Part shown: positions 17,369 through 27,411 of the stretch, piece by piece
Position numbering within the stretch: the first letter of the stretch is position 1
Layout: every line of letters starts with the position of its first letter
Source: Undibacterium pigrum
GTDB taxonomy: Bacteria; Pseudomonadota; Gammaproteobacteria; Burkholderiales; Burkholderiaceae_D
Assembly: GCF_003201815.1 (NCBI RefSeq)
Contig: NZ_QJKB01000002.1
Span: 124,001 to 188,000 of the forward strand
DNA: 64,000 nt
Direction: 5' to 3'
Program-made: the position numbers and the translations under genes
The notes under the pieces: generated by a model
Seen by the model: only the letters and a program-made list of their open reading frames with translations
Told to the model about the DNA's origin: nothing
The model's database searches: none

Positions 17369-20300
17369 TTAGTTAGCCAGTGTCATCAAGCTGGCATTGC
17401 CACCCGCAGCCGTGGTATTCACACACAGCGCACGTTCAGCCATCAAACGCCACAAAGGTATTTCTGCATGGTCATGGGTTTCGACGACAGAGACGATGGC
17501 TTCATCCATACCGGCAAACAAGAGTTTGTAATGCGACAGCAAACCACCTTCCACCAGGGCCAGCTGGGCACCGCAGTCTTCAGCTTCCGCGGCAATCAGC
17601 AGCTTGCTGACCTCGGCTGGCAAACCGGCAGGCAGGATAGCCATGGTTTGTGCAGGCAAAACTGGCAGGTTGCCGGTGGCCAGCGTTGCCGCCAGTTGAT
17701 TGACGAGACAGTTGACCGTAGTCGCGGCGCAGAAGATACGGCCACGTGGCGCAAATGACAGGGTATTGCGTTCGCCTGTCGGGCCGGGCAAGACCTGGGT
17801 CACTTTATAAGGGCTGTTATGGGCATAGTGTTCACCCAGCTCGGCAATTTTTTGATGACCCTGTTTTTGTGCCCAGACCAGCAAGGCTTCCAGCGCTGGT
17901 GGTGACTGGCGTTCATACACAGTATGTCCACCCAGGCCGGTGACAGGCGTGCGTTGCAGGCGTTTCAGGTACAGCGGGCCGCCAGCTTTTGGGCCGGTAC
18001 CGGATTTGCCTTCACCGCCAAAGGGCTGCACACCCACTACCGCACCGACGATATTGCGGTTCACATAGATATTGCCGACGTGAGCGCGCGAGATGATGAA
18101 ATCGATGGTTTCATCAATGCGGGTATGGATGCCCAGCGTCAGGCCAAAACCGGTGCCATTGATCTGGTCTATCAATGCAGGCAAGTCGCTGCGCTTGTAG
18201 CGCAAGACATGCAGTACCGGGCCGAAGACTTCTTTTTTCAGGTCGGCCAGGTTGGCAATTTCCATGACAGTAGGCGCAACAAAAGTACCGGCACGGCAAG
18301 TGGCTGCCAGGTCCAGCGTATAGAAGGACTTGGCCTTGTTGCGCATGCCATTGATATGATTCATCAAATTGTTTTGTGCTTCAGCATCGATGACGGGGCC
18401 GATATCGATGGCCAGGCGGTCTGGCTGGCCTATGCGCAATTCCTGCATGGCACCGTGCAGCATTTCTATGGTCTTGTCGGCGATATCTTCTTGCAGACAC
18501 AGTACGCGCAACGCTGAGCAACGCTGGCCTGCACTGTCAAAAGCTGAGGACATCACATCATTGACGACTTGTTCAGGCAATGCACTGCTGTCAACGATCA
18601 TGGCATTCTGGCCGCCGGTTTCAGCAATCAGCGGGATATCGATGCCTTCCGCCACCGCACGTTTTGCCAGTGTGCGGTTGATGATTTGTGCAACTTCAGT
18701 CGAGCCAGTAAAGATCACACCCTTGACGCGGTGATCAGCTACCAGCTGAGCACCAACGACTTCACCCGTGCCGGGCAAGAATTGCAGGGCACCACGTGGC
18801 ACACCTGCTTCATGCATCAGTTGTATGGCGCGATAAGCGATCAGCGGGGTTTGCTCTGCCGGTTTGGCCAGCACCACATTACCTGCGGCCAGCGCTGCAC
18901 TGACTTCACCTATGAAGATGGCCAGAGGGAAATTCCATGGGCTGATACAGACGACAGGGCCCAGCGCCTGGGTATTTGCCTGGCTCTCTACCTGGGCGGC
19001 GTAATAGCGCAAAAAATCTACTGCTTCACGCACTTCTGCCAAGGCATTTGGCAGTGATTTGCCGGCTTCACGTATTGCCAGCGCCATGAAATCCAGGGTT
19101 TGCGCCTCCAGCAGATCAGCCGCTTTTTTCAAGGCTGCAGCACGTTCTACCGGTGCTGTAGTTTGCCAGTCCATGGCATATTGTTCTGCCGCATGCAGGG
19201 CAGTTTGCACATCCTGGGCATCGGCTTCTATCACTTCACCAACGATATCAAGCTGATTTGCCGGGTTATTCACAGGACGGGCTTGCGTTGCAGATACCTG
19301 GCCATGCAGGATAGGCGTGGCTGTCAGACTTTGCTGGCTGCTTTCGGCAAAATGGGCACTGATTTTTTGCAGTTCCAGCTCATTTGAAAAATCCAGTCCA
19401 GCAGAATTTTTTCTTTCCTTGCCAAACAAATCCTTGGGCAAGGCTATGGCTGCATGTGGTGCGCCACCCAGTTCACGCGAGACTGCAATAGGATCAGCCA
19501 GCATGGATTCTATAGACACGCTTTCATCAACGATCTGGTTGACGAAGGATGAGTTAGCACCATTTTCCAGCAGGCGGCGTACCAGGTAAGCCAGCAAGGT
19601 CTGGTGTGAGCCTACCGGGGCGTAGATGCGGCAAGGTTTGTCCAGCTTGTCTTTACCAACCACCTGGTCGTACAAGGTCTCACCCATGCCATGCAGGCAC
19701 TGGAATTCATAATCAGTGATACCGGCTTTTTGTGCCCAGGTATAAATCGTGGACAGGGTCAGGGCGTTATGCGTGGCAAACTGTGGATAAATCACGTCCG
19801 TCGCGGCCAGCAGTTTTTGTGCGCAAGTCAGGTAAGACAAATCGGTGTAGACCTTGCGGGTGTAGACCGGGAAGCCACTCATGCCATCGACTTGCGAACG
19901 CTTGATTTCTGCATCCCAGTAAGCGCCCTTGACCAGGCGTATCATGAACTTGCTACCACTGCGGCGTGCCAGGTCAACCAGGTAATCGATCACAAACGGG
20001 CAACGTTTTTGATAGCCTTGCACCACGAAACCTATACCTTCAAAACCTTTGAGGTCAGCATCAAAAGCCAGTGCTTCCATCAGGTCCAGCGACAATTCCA
20101 GCCTGTCGGTTTCTTCTGCATCAATGTTCAAACCGATGTTGTATTGTTTCGCCAGCACCAGCAATTTTTTCAGCAGGGGCAGCAATTCATTCATCGTGCG
20201 TTCACGCTGGGCGCGTGAATAACGCGGGTGCAGGGCAGACAGTTTGACGGAAATACCAGGGCCATTCTTGATACCGCGGCCATTCGATGCCTTGCCTATC

Positions 20301-21028
20301 GCATGGATGGCAGTTTCATAGGCCTTGTAATAGAAGGCTGCATCCTTGGCAGTCAGTGCCGCTTCACCCAGCATGTCATATGAATAGCGATAGCCGCGCT
20401 TTTCATTATCCTGACTGTTTTTCAGTGCTTCTTCTATGGTTTGTCCAGTGACGAACTGGTTGCCCAGCATGCGCATGGCCATGTCAACGCCCTTGCGTAT
20501 CAGTGGCTCACCGCCCTTGGCGATCAAACGTGTCAGGGCAGAACCCAGGCCTTGTTCGCTATTTGTGCTGACCAGCTTGCCCGTCACCAGCAAGCCCCAG
20601 GTGGCAGCATTGACGAACAACGAAGGTGATTCACCCAGATGCTTGCGCCAGTCACCCTTGCTGATCTTGTCGGCAATCAGGCGGTCGGCAGTTTGATGGT
20701 CGGGGATGCGCAGCAGGGCTTCGGCCAGGCACATCAAGGCTACGCCTTCTTCTGAAGACAAGGAGAATTCATGCATCAGGGCATCAACACCAGAAGCGCG
20801 GGTGCGTTGCTGGCGTACATTGCTGACCAGACGGTGTGCCAGTTCTGCAACACTCTTTTGCTGATCTTCCTGCGGATTGATATTTCCCAAGAGCCATTGC
20901 ACAGCATCTGGCTCTGATCGGCGGTATGCTTCTGTAATTGCAGTCCTGAGAGGGCTGGCAGGGGCGAGCAGCTCTGCCTGCAGGGCAGAAAAAGGCGAGT
21001 TATTGGTTGGCACGGTGATCGCAATCAT
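17369..21028 (-). CDS. putA: Bifunctional proline dehydrogenase / P5C dehydrogenase
   Basis: 1219 residues. It converts proline to glutamate through pyrroline-5-carboxylate in one polypeptide. The FAD-binding proline dehydrogenase barrel covers about 190-500 (LVKGAYWD at 365). The aldehyde dehydrogenase domain covers about 580-1020, with Glu803 in AETGGQNA and nucleophile Cys837 in AGQRCSA. A C-terminal domain of about 150 residues follows. The N-terminal ribbon-helix-helix that makes E. coli PutA its own repressor is absent, so control is probably by the divergent Lrp protein. A DnaA box lies at 19782-19790. Confidence 0.96.
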   Translation of the reverse strand: MIAITVPTNNSPFSALQAELLAPASPLRTAITEAYRRSEPDAVQWLLGNINPQEDQQKSVAELAHRLVSNVRQQRTRASGVDALMHEFSLSSEEGVALMCLAEALLRIPDHQTADRLIADKISKGDWRKHLGESPSLFVNAATWGLLVTGKLVSTNSEQGLGSALTRLIAKGGEPLIRKGVDMAMRMLGNQFVTGQTIEEALKNSQDNEKRGYRYSYDMLGEAALTAKDAAFYYKAYETAIHAIGKASNGRGIKNGPGISVKLSALHPRYSRAQRERTMNELLPLLKKLLVLAKQYNIGLNIDAEETDRLELSLDLMEALAFDADLKGFEGIGFVVQGYQKRCPFVIDYLVDLARRSGSKFMIRLVKGAYWDAEIKRSQVDGMSGFPVYTRKVYTDLSYLTCAQKLLAATDVIYPQFATHNALTLSTIYTWAQKAGITDYEFQCLHGMGETLYDQVVGKDKLDKPCRIYAPVGSHQTLLAYLVRRLLENGANSSFVNQIVDESVSIESMLADPIAVSRELGGAPHAAIALPKDLFGKERKNSAGLDFSNELELQKISAHFAESSQQSLTATPILHGQVSATQARPVNNPANQLDIVGEVIEADAQDVQTALHAAEQYAMDWQTTAPVERAAALKKAADLLEAQTLDFMALAIREAGKSLPNALAEVREAVDFLRYYAAQVESQANTQALGPVVCISPWNFPLAIFIGEVSAALAAGNVVLAKPAEQTPLIAYRAIQLMHEAGVPRGALQFLPGTGEVVGAQLVADHRVKGVIFTGSTEVAQIINRTLAKRAVAEGIDIPLIAETGGQNAMIVDSSALPEQVVNDVMSSAFDSAGQRCSALRVLCLQEDIADKTIEMLHGAMQELRIGQPDRLAIDIGPVIDAEAQNNLMNHINGMRNKAKSFYTLDLAATCRAGTFVAPTVMEIANLADLKKEVFGPVLHVLRYKRSDLPALIDQINGTGFGLTLGIHTRIDETIDFIISRAHVGNIYVNRNIVGAVVGVQPFGGEGKSGTGPKAGGPLYLKRLQRTPVTGLGGHTVYERQSPPALEALLVWAQKQGHQKIAELGEHYAHNSPYKVTQVLPGPTGERNTLSFAPRGRIFCAATTVNCLVNQLAATLATGNLPVLPAQTMAILPAGLPAEVSKLLIAAEAEDCGAQLALVEGGLLSHYKLLFAGMDEAIVSVVETHDHAEIPLWRLMAERALCVNTTAAGGNASLMTLAN

Positions 21029-21178
21029 ATAAAAATAATCAAAACAAATATGATTTCATTGTATAGATGCTCTTCGAGGATTAATTCTGGAAATCAGAAC
21101 ATATATCGAAATTTTCTATTTTGTGAGAAAATTATGCCGAATATTATTAACCACTACACTGACGATTTTTGACTTCTT

Positions 21179-21637
21179 ATGCTCGACAAAATCAGTAAAA
21201 GAATTCTGGCCGAATTGCAAAACGATGGCCGTATCAGTAATGTAGAGCTGGCAACCAGGGTAAATCTCTCCCCTGCTGCCTGCCTGGAACGCGTGCGCAA
21301 GCTGCAAGAATCCGGCTACATACTAGGATACACAGCCCAGCTTAATCCTCATCTTTTAGATGTGGCTTTGCTGGTGTTCATTGAAGTTGTGCTCGACCGC
21401 ACGACCCCAGACGTGTTCGACGCTTTCCGGCGTGGCGTACAAGCCATCCCTGAAGTGCTGGAATGCCATATGGTGGCGGGTGGTTTTGACTACCTCGTCA
21501 AGGCGCGTGTCAAAGACATGAATGCCTATCGCGATTTCCTCGGTAAATCGCTGCTGCAATTGAATGGCGTGCGCGAAACGCATACCTATGCAGTGATGGA
21601 AGAAGTCAAGAATACCAGCTGTCTGCCTATTAAATAA
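21179..21637 (+). CDS. Lrp/AsnC-family regulator, probably of putA
   Basis: 152 residues: an AsnC-type helix-turn-helix (residues 1-60, NVELATRVNLSPAACLERVRKL) and a RAM ligand/oligomerisation domain (about 65-145). It is divergent from putA with 150 bases between starts, the arrangement seen for PutR/BkdR-type activators of proline catabolism. The intergenic region is AT-rich (GAAATTTTCTATTTTG around 21110), as expected for Lrp binding, but I cannot define operator sites. Confidence 0.92.
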   Translation: MLDKISKRILAELQNDGRISNVELATRVNLSPAACLERVRKLQESGYILGYTAQLNPHLLDVALLVFIEVVLDRTTPDVFDAFRRGVQAIPEVLECHMVAGGFDYLVKARVKDMNAYRDFLGKSLLQLNGVRETHTYAVMEEVKNTSCLPIK

Positions 21638-21670
21638 ACCTGCTGTCGATATCTCCCTGGGGAGTTGGTC

Positions 21671-23638
21671 ATGGAAGCGCGCCTGGAACGCCTTGAAGCC
21701 GTTCAATCCATGGTGCTGGAAATCAGCCAGATTTCTGTTTCTTCCCGCGATGTCACAGGATTCCTGCAAGCAGTGCATCAGGCATTGGGCCGCATCATGT
21801 ATGCGGCCAATTTCTATGTCGCCCTCTACGATAAACAGCAGCACGCCGTACGCTATGCCTACCGGGTTGATGAAATTGACGCGCCCGTGGATCCGGCTGC
21901 CTGGTTTGTGCTGGCCTCGCCCGACCAGTCGCCTACAGCCTGGATCATACTGAATCGCAAGCCCTTGCTGATGACGGCGGAAGAAGATGCCGCCAGAGAA
22001 AACGCCGTCATCGCTGCCGGTGGCGAAGCCTGGGGCACAGGCGCCCGCGCTGAGCACTGGATGGGCTACCCGCTGCTGGATCAGCAAAAGCAGCCGCTGG
22101 GAGCGATGGTCATACAAAGCTATGAGGTATCGCATACCTATAGCGAAGAAGACCAGGCCTTGTTTGCCCTCATCGCCAATCATATTTCCACCTCCTTGCA
22201 GGCCGTGCAAAGTCTGGACCGCCTGGAACAGGCCGTGGCCGACAGGACTGCTCTGCTGGAACATGAAGTGCAGGAAAGACGCCGTGCCGAAACCCTGCAA
22301 AGAGTCTTGTATGAAATCGCCGAGCTATCCATCACCGTCACTGAAACCGAGCTGAAATTCTCGCGTCTGCATGACATCGTCAGCCAGCTATTGCAGGTGC
22401 CAAATTTCATGGTGGCCCTGTACCTGCCTGAAGAAGATGAATTCAGCATACAGTATATGCGGGATGAAAAAGACGCCGACCTGAAGGGCCAGCGTTTCCC
22501 CATGGGGGCAGGCATGACTTCCTATGTGGTTCATCAGCGCCGTGCGCAACTGATAGACCAGCAGCGTTTGCAACAGCTGGTCAGTGATGGTGACATACAG
22601 GTACTGGGCAGCAGCGACCTGGTCAGCTGGATGGGGGCACCCATGCTTGCCGATGATTGCATACTTGGCGTTATCATCGTCCAGAGCTACAAGGCCGACA
22701 TCATCTATACCGAGGCCGATCTTGACCTGCTGGCCTTCGTTGCCAACCATGTTGCCTCTGCCCTGGCGCGTATCAAGGCCGACAGTGACATACGCGAGGC
22801 CTATGCCAGGCTGGCACAACAAAACGAAACCCTGAACCATACCCTGGCGGCCCTGCAAACTGCACAGGCTGAACTCATCAGCCAGGAAAAACTGGCTTCG
22901 CTGGGACGCCTGGTGGCAGGCGTTGCACACGAAATCAATACCCCGGTAGGCATATGCGTGACAGCCACGAGCCATATGGTCGAAGAGCTGGCCTTGATAC
23001 GCAAGGACTTTGAGGCAGGTCATCTGAGCAAGGATGGCTTGCAGCAATTTTTCGATATCATGGACCAGTCCCTGCGCATCATGACAAGCAACTGCCAGCG
23101 CAGCGCTACCCTGATACGCAGCTTCAAGCAGGTGGCGGTAGACCAGTCTTCAGAAAGCATGCGCGAATTTGACCTGCGTACTTATCTCGAAGAAATCCTG
23201 CTGTCTTTGCATCCCAAGATCAAGAATAAAAACATCAGCGTCAAGCTGGAATGTGGCAAGGGCGTGCTGGTCAGGAATTACCCCGGTGCGCTATCGCAGA
23301 TCATCACCAATATGCTGATGAATGCTATCCATCATGGCTTTGACGGACGTGAGCAGGGCTTAGTGACTATCCGCGTGCAAGTTGTGCAGGATCAGGTGGA
23401 GCTGGAATTTGCCGATGATGGCATAGGCATGGATGAAGCTGCCCTGAAAAAATTGTTTGAGCCATTTTTTACGACCAAGCGTGGCCAGGGTGGCAGCGGG
23501 CTGGGGGCGCATATTGTGTATAACCTGGTGACTGGGGCTTTGCATGGCACGGTCAGGGCGACCAGTGTACTGGGGGAAGGGTTGCGGTATCAGTTGCGGT
23601 TTCCGCAGAGGAGGAGTTTGCCAGTGAAGGAGGGATAG
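21671..23638 (+). CDS. GAF-GAF sensor histidine kinase
   Basis: 655 residues: two GAF domains (about 15-180 and 215-370), a coiled-coil linker, a dimerisation domain with the H-box VAGVAHEINTPVG (His420), and a HATPase domain with N-box NMLMNAIHHG, DDGIGMD, FEPFFTTKRGQGGSGLG. There are no membrane segments, so it senses a cytoplasmic signal. ATG 21671 is chosen because GGGGAG lies 6 bases upstream. No response regulator is next in the operon; the closest is the convergent HD-GYP regulator at 24591, beyond a repeat element. Confidence 0.93.
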   Translation: MEARLERLEAVQSMVLEISQISVSSRDVTGFLQAVHQALGRIMYAANFYVALYDKQQHAVRYAYRVDEIDAPVDPAAWFVLASPDQSPTAWIILNRKPLLMTAEEDAARENAVIAAGGEAWGTGARAEHWMGYPLLDQQKQPLGAMVIQSYEVSHTYSEEDQALFALIANHISTSLQAVQSLDRLEQAVADRTALLEHEVQERRRAETLQRVLYEIAELSITVTETELKFSRLHDIVSQLLQVPNFMVALYLPEEDEFSIQYMRDEKDADLKGQRFPMGAGMTSYVVHQRRAQLIDQQRLQQLVSDGDIQVLGSSDLVSWMGAPMLADDCILGVIIVQSYKADIIYTEADLDLLAFVANHVASALARIKADSDIREAYARLAQQNETLNHTLAALQTAQAELISQEKLASLGRLVAGVAHEINTPVGICVTATSHMVEELALIRKDFEAGHLSKDGLQQFFDIMDQSLRIMTSNCQRSATLIRSFKQVAVDQSSESMREFDLRTYLEEILLSLHPKIKNKNISVKLECGKGVLVRNYPGALSQIITNMLMNAIHHGFDGREQGLVTIRVQVVQDQVELEFADDGIGMDEAALKKLFEPFFTTKRGQGGSGLGAHIVYNLVTGALHGTVRATSVLGEGLRYQLRFPQRRSLPVKEG

Positions 23639-23844
23639 TTTGTCACCCTTCTCAATATGCTTTTGGACATGATTTGAGATAGCAGGCTGGTGATAGGTGG
23701 GTTATTAAACTCGTATACTTAACAACGTCATTCCACTGGGCTGGCGCTCCAGCGTGTTTTTGGCTGAAATCCAGGGGCGTTCTTGGTATGCTGTCAGAGA
23801 TATTAATTTCAGATTCGTATCGTGTTACGTGCTTGATTTTCAAA
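23639..23844. other. Intergenic DNA without recognised gene
   Basis: This lies between the histidine kinase stop and the large palindromic repeat. It contains a CCACTGGGCTGGCGCTCCAG stretch resembling dispersed repeat fragments. No coding potential or RNA gene is seen. Confidence 0.5.
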
Positions 23845-24532
23845 TACCTGTACACGTAAATTGAGATTGCCGGCCGGTGGTAGACCGGCAGCTACATCCC
23901 TTTTTGCTTCGCCAAAAAGGGATGCCAAAAAGGCGACCGAGGCGTCGCTGCCCCCTAAAGGGGGTCCCCTTTGCTGCAAGTCAAAAAATGGGAAAGCCCG
24001 AAAACTCGCTGCGCTCAAACATCGGTCTTTCTATTTCCATTTTCTGCCTTGCAGCAAAGGCATCGACACATCGGAACTGCAAAGATCAACAACAACCCCC
24101 AAAGTCAAAAGCAACGTCAATGCAACCGGGATTCATATTGCATTAAACGTGGTTGATCAACGAGATGTGGTGTTGCTTTTGACTTTGGGTTTGCCGTTGC
24201 TGTTGTTGTTTTTGACTTTGGCAGTTCCCATGTGTAGCCGCCGTTTGTGCAGTACAGAAAATGGATTAGAAATGCCCGTGTCTGAGGTGTAGCAGGGGTT
24301 TCGAAGTGCATGCACTTCGCCTGCGTAACGGCAATCGCTTGCAAGCGATTGTGCGCCCTGCAAGGGAAGCGAGTTTCGGGCATTTCCCATTTTTTGTACA
24401 AACAAACGGGTACCCCGTAGGGGCGGCTACGCCTGGGTCGCCTTCTTTGGCTTACTTTTCTTGGCGAGACAAGAAAAGTGAGTAGCCGCCGGGCTACCCC
24501 CGGCCTGCAATCTCAAATGACGTGTATAGGTA
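23845..24532. repeat. Large palindromic dispersed repeat, complete copy 2
   Basis: The whole 688 bp is an imperfect inverted repeat. Outer ends TACCTGTACACGT (23845-23857) and its near complement (24520-24532) are followed inward by GAGATTGC, GGCCGG and AAAGGCGACC-type segments on both sides, then AAAAAATGGGAAA on both sides, then CCATTTTCTG on both sides, with the centre near 24160-24190. As in copy 1, only the right arm has an extra insert (about 24285-24375) with palindromes CGAAGTGCATGCACTTCG and AATCGCTTGCAAGCGATT. It carries no transposase. The reading frames inside are not genes. Confidence 0.85.
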
Positions 24533-24590
24533 ACGAATAATATGACTTAAAACAAGGTCGACGATATGTTGAGAAACACCTGCTAAAATC

Positions 24591-26102
24591 TCAATCCGGA
24601 AACCTCGCATTCACCATCAGCGCCTCATCCACATTGGCAATCATCAAATCCACATAACGCGGATCAAGGTGGCTGCCGCTGATGCTTTGCAGGTGGGTGA
24701 GGACGGCGTCGAGTTCCCAGGCGGGTTTGTAGCAACGGGCGTGCATGAGGGCGTCGAACACGTCGGCGACGGCGACGATGCGGGCGTAGACGTGGATGTT
24801 TTCTCCGCTCAGGCCCTGTGGATAACCACTGCCATCATATTTTTCATGATGCTGGTGGGCGATAATGGCGGCGGCTTTGAGTATCGGTCTTTGTGAACCT
24901 TCCAGTATCGATGCACCTACATCGGGATGCTGCTTCATGATTTCCCATTCAGCGACATCAAGCTTGCCGGGTTTCAGCAAGACGGCGTCAGGTGTCGCTA
25001 TTTTTCCTATGTCATGCATGGGGGCGGCTTGCCGCAGAATATTCGCTTCATCCCTGGGCATGCCGGAGGCAACTGCCAGCAGATACGAAACTTCAGCCAT
25101 GCGCTGGACATGGTTGCTGGCTTCATGCGAGCGCGATTCCACCACGTCGCCAAGGCGCAGTATCATTTCACTCTGGGTATCGGTGATTTCCTGGTTGAGT
25201 AAAATATTATCGAAGGCGATGGCTACGCCAGAAGAAAATACTTCCAGCAATTTTGCATCGATCTCGGCAACATCATGCACGCCCCGGAGTATCAGTAAAG
25301 AGGCCTTGCCGCTGCTGTTCGGGAAATAGCCTACATAGGTATCACCATTCAGGAGCGAGATGCGATTGGCGCAGGCTTCGTGTAATTGCTGGACCAGTTC
25401 ATCGGTAAAAATCTGGCTGTCATCGTCGAACTCGCCTATCTTGGCCAGCACTTCATAACTGTCGGCACCCGAGATGCCACTGGCACCGCGCAGGCGCACC
25501 AGCAGGCTTTGTTCCAGCCGCAACAGGGCGACTACCTGCTGTAGCAAGCCATTGGCAAAATCATGCAGGTTACGTTGCTTGAAGATATGGGCAGAGGCTT
25601 CGATGACACGTTCCAGGCCTTCGCGATAAGTAGCCTGGAAACGTCTGGCCTTTTCCACATCCATGATATCGCGGTAGGCACGCAGGGCGGCGAACGTGGT
25701 GGTGAATAATTTCTTGCGGTCGAGTTCGGTTTTTTCCTTGTAATCATTGATATCGTAATCAACGATGACATTTTCTTCCGGTGCCTGGCCGGGCTGGCCT
25801 GTGCGCAAGACGATGCGGGTGAACTGATTGCCCTGTTCCTGACGCAACCAGCGGGCTACTTCGAGGCCGCTGTCTTCTTTTTCCATGACCACATCAAGAA
25901 ATACCAGAGCAATATCCTGATGGCTGGCCAGCATGGTTTTGGCTTCTGCACCACTGTAGGCATCCAGAAACAGCAGCGGTCGCCCATCCATGCGAAAGCG
26001 GCTCAGCGTCAGCTTGGTGACATCATGGATATCAGGCTCATCATCAACCAGCAAGACTTTCCAGGGTGGCAGTGGCTTAGTGCTTGATGACAAGAAAGAC
26101 AT
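24591..26102 (-). CDS. Response regulator with DUF3369 and HD-GYP domains
   Basis: 503 residues. The receiver domain (about 14-135, LLVDDEPDIHD and phospho-acceptor Asp in ALVFLDVVM) is followed by a GAF-like DUF3369 sensor (about 160-310) and an HD-GYP domain (about 320-480). HDIGK (near 361) and HHEKYDGSGYP (near 425) are intact, so it is likely an active cyclic-di-GMP phosphodiesterase. The nearest histidine kinase is the convergent GAF-GAF kinase across the palindromic repeat. A DnaA box lies at 24817-24825. Confidence 0.94.
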   Translation of the reverse strand: MSFLSSSTKPLPPWKVLLVDDEPDIHDVTKLTLSRFRMDGRPLLFLDAYSGAEAKTMLASHQDIALVFLDVVMEKEDSGLEVARWLRQEQGNQFTRIVLRTGQPGQAPEENVIVDYDINDYKEKTELDRKKLFTTTFAALRAYRDIMDVEKARRFQATYREGLERVIEASAHIFKQRNLHDFANGLLQQVVALLRLEQSLLVRLRGASGISGADSYEVLAKIGEFDDDSQIFTDELVQQLHEACANRISLLNGDTYVGYFPNSSGKASLLILRGVHDVAEIDAKLLEVFSSGVAIAFDNILLNQEITDTQSEMILRLGDVVESRSHEASNHVQRMAEVSYLLAVASGMPRDEANILRQAAPMHDIGKIATPDAVLLKPGKLDVAEWEIMKQHPDVGASILEGSQRPILKAAAIIAHQHHEKYDGSGYPQGLSGENIHVYARIVAVADVFDALMHARCYKPAWELDAVLTHLQSISGSHLDPRYVDLMIANVDEALMVNARFPD

Positions 26103-26212
26103 GACGTATATCCCCTCAAAAGCTGCGTGGATGAGTCTGAATTAATTCGGTCTGCTTATGCTCATTATGTATGTATTTTTGTTATCTGTCACAAGAGGTA
26201 TTTTTCTTGTTT

Positions 26213-26857
26213 TCAATTTTTATTCGACAAGGCCAGCTTGATACCAAAAGAGACAAACATCAAACCAATGAAGCGGTTCAGCCACAGCGTGACAGCCTGG
26301 TTGACTGCCACGCGCTGTCTCGCAAATGCCGTCGACACTGCGAGGATATGACACCAGATCATGCCATTGAAATTAAAAATGCAACCCAGGAAGATCAGGG
26401 CCAGCGGCTTGTTGCTGGCATCAGCAGCAATAAACTGCGGCACAAAAGCCAGGAAGAAAATCGCGACCTTGGGGTTGAGTACATTCGTCAAAAAGCCCTG
26501 CATGAAAATCTTGCGGTGGCTGAGCAAGGGCTGGCTGGTCGTGCCAGCCTGAACTTGTTCAGCAGATTTTGCCCGGCTTAACAGCATGGATACGCCGACG
26601 TACAGCAGATAGGCAGCACCAGCCAGTTTAACGATGGTGAAAGCAGTTGCAGAAGTTGCCAGCAAGGCCGACAAACCCAGTGCCGCCGCCATGATATGTA
26701 CCATGGTGCCCGCACCTACACCCAGCGCCGCTGCCGACCCGGCACGCCAGCCCTGCGTTGCACTACGCGTCATGATGAGGATGGAATCAGGACCAGGGGC
26801 GATATTGAGTAAGATGCCTGCGATGATGAACTGGATGAGGTCTTGCGTGCCTAGCAT
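26213..26857 (-). CDS. LysE/RhtB-family amino-acid exporter
   Basis: 214 residues with about six hydrophobic helices and the family start (IAGILLNIAPGPDSILIMTRSATQGWRAG), typical of RhtB-type exporters of homoserine, threonine or similar. The start at 26857 has GGAG 6 bases upstream and removes ten extra residues of the longest frame. The precise substrate cannot be told. Confidence 0.92.
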   Translation of the reverse strand: MLGTQDLIQFIIAGILLNIAPGPDSILIMTRSATQGWRAGSAAALGVGAGTMVHIMAAALGLSALLATSATAFTIVKLAGAAYLLYVGVSMLLSRAKSAEQVQAGTTSQPLLSHRKIFMQGFLTNVLNPKVAIFFLAFVPQFIAADASNKPLALIFLGCIFNFNGMIWCHILAVSTAFARQRVAVNQAVTLWLNRFIGLMFVSFGIKLALSNKN

Positions 26858-26987
26858 ATATACTCCGGTATGGGATGGGGCGGACAAGGCCTACATTATA
26901 ATTGGTAATTGGAAAGTGATTATCTCTTGCAAGTTTGAGCCGACTTTTCAGGACGAAAATTTTATAGATACTGCTTAAGCATTACTA

Positions 26988-27362
26988 ATGCCAATACACC
27001 CCAGTGTAAAAAAACTTTTGTTGAACATCATGAAGACCTTTCCTGATGTTGCCATACATATGTTGCGGCTGGCCAGGACGCACCGCAGCATCGCACTTTG
27101 TACAACAGAAATGGTAGGAGAATTTGCCAGGCTGACTACCCAGGCCATGCGTGATGGCAATCAGGCAGTCGTGCAATCGCATCTGAAGTTCATGTCCGGC
27201 TTACTCAGAGTTGCAGACGAAAAAACCAGAGAATATATAGATGTCTATTATGTCGAAGAGTTATTTTTTGGGTTGACTCTCAAGCAAAAGAAAACGGCCT
27301 GGTCATGGTTGCCAGCGAATTTGAAACAATTATATGTTGCGATGTGGGGCGAGCTTGAGTGA
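26988..27362 (+). CDS. Hypothetical cytoplasmic protein (124 aa)
   Basis: A mostly helical soluble protein without signal peptide or membrane segment. The pattern (LNIMKTFPDVAIHM, CTTEMVGEFARL, VQSHLKFMSGLLRVADEK) recalls small helical proteins of the DUF7674 type found beside contact-dependent toxins or in isolation, but the match is weak. It is the first of three small genes read in one direction. Confidence 0.5.
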   Translation: MPIHPSVKKLLLNIMKTFPDVAIHMLRLARTHRSIALCTTEMVGEFARLTTQAMRDGNQAVVQSHLKFMSGLLRVADEKTREYIDVYYVEELFFGLTLKQKKTAWSWLPANLKQLYVAMWGELE

Positions 27363-27411
27363 GACGAATTCCCACGCGCTCATTGAATGCAGCTGTTGAG
27401 GATTTTTACAA

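Noticed and set aside
21356-22300. 314-residue minus-strand frame
   Set aside because: Antisense shadow of the Lrp and histidine kinase genes, whose family motifs are unmistakable on the plus strand.
23861-24292. 143-residue frame in the complete palindromic repeat
   Set aside because: It lies wholly within the inverted repeat and is low in complexity; no start signal.
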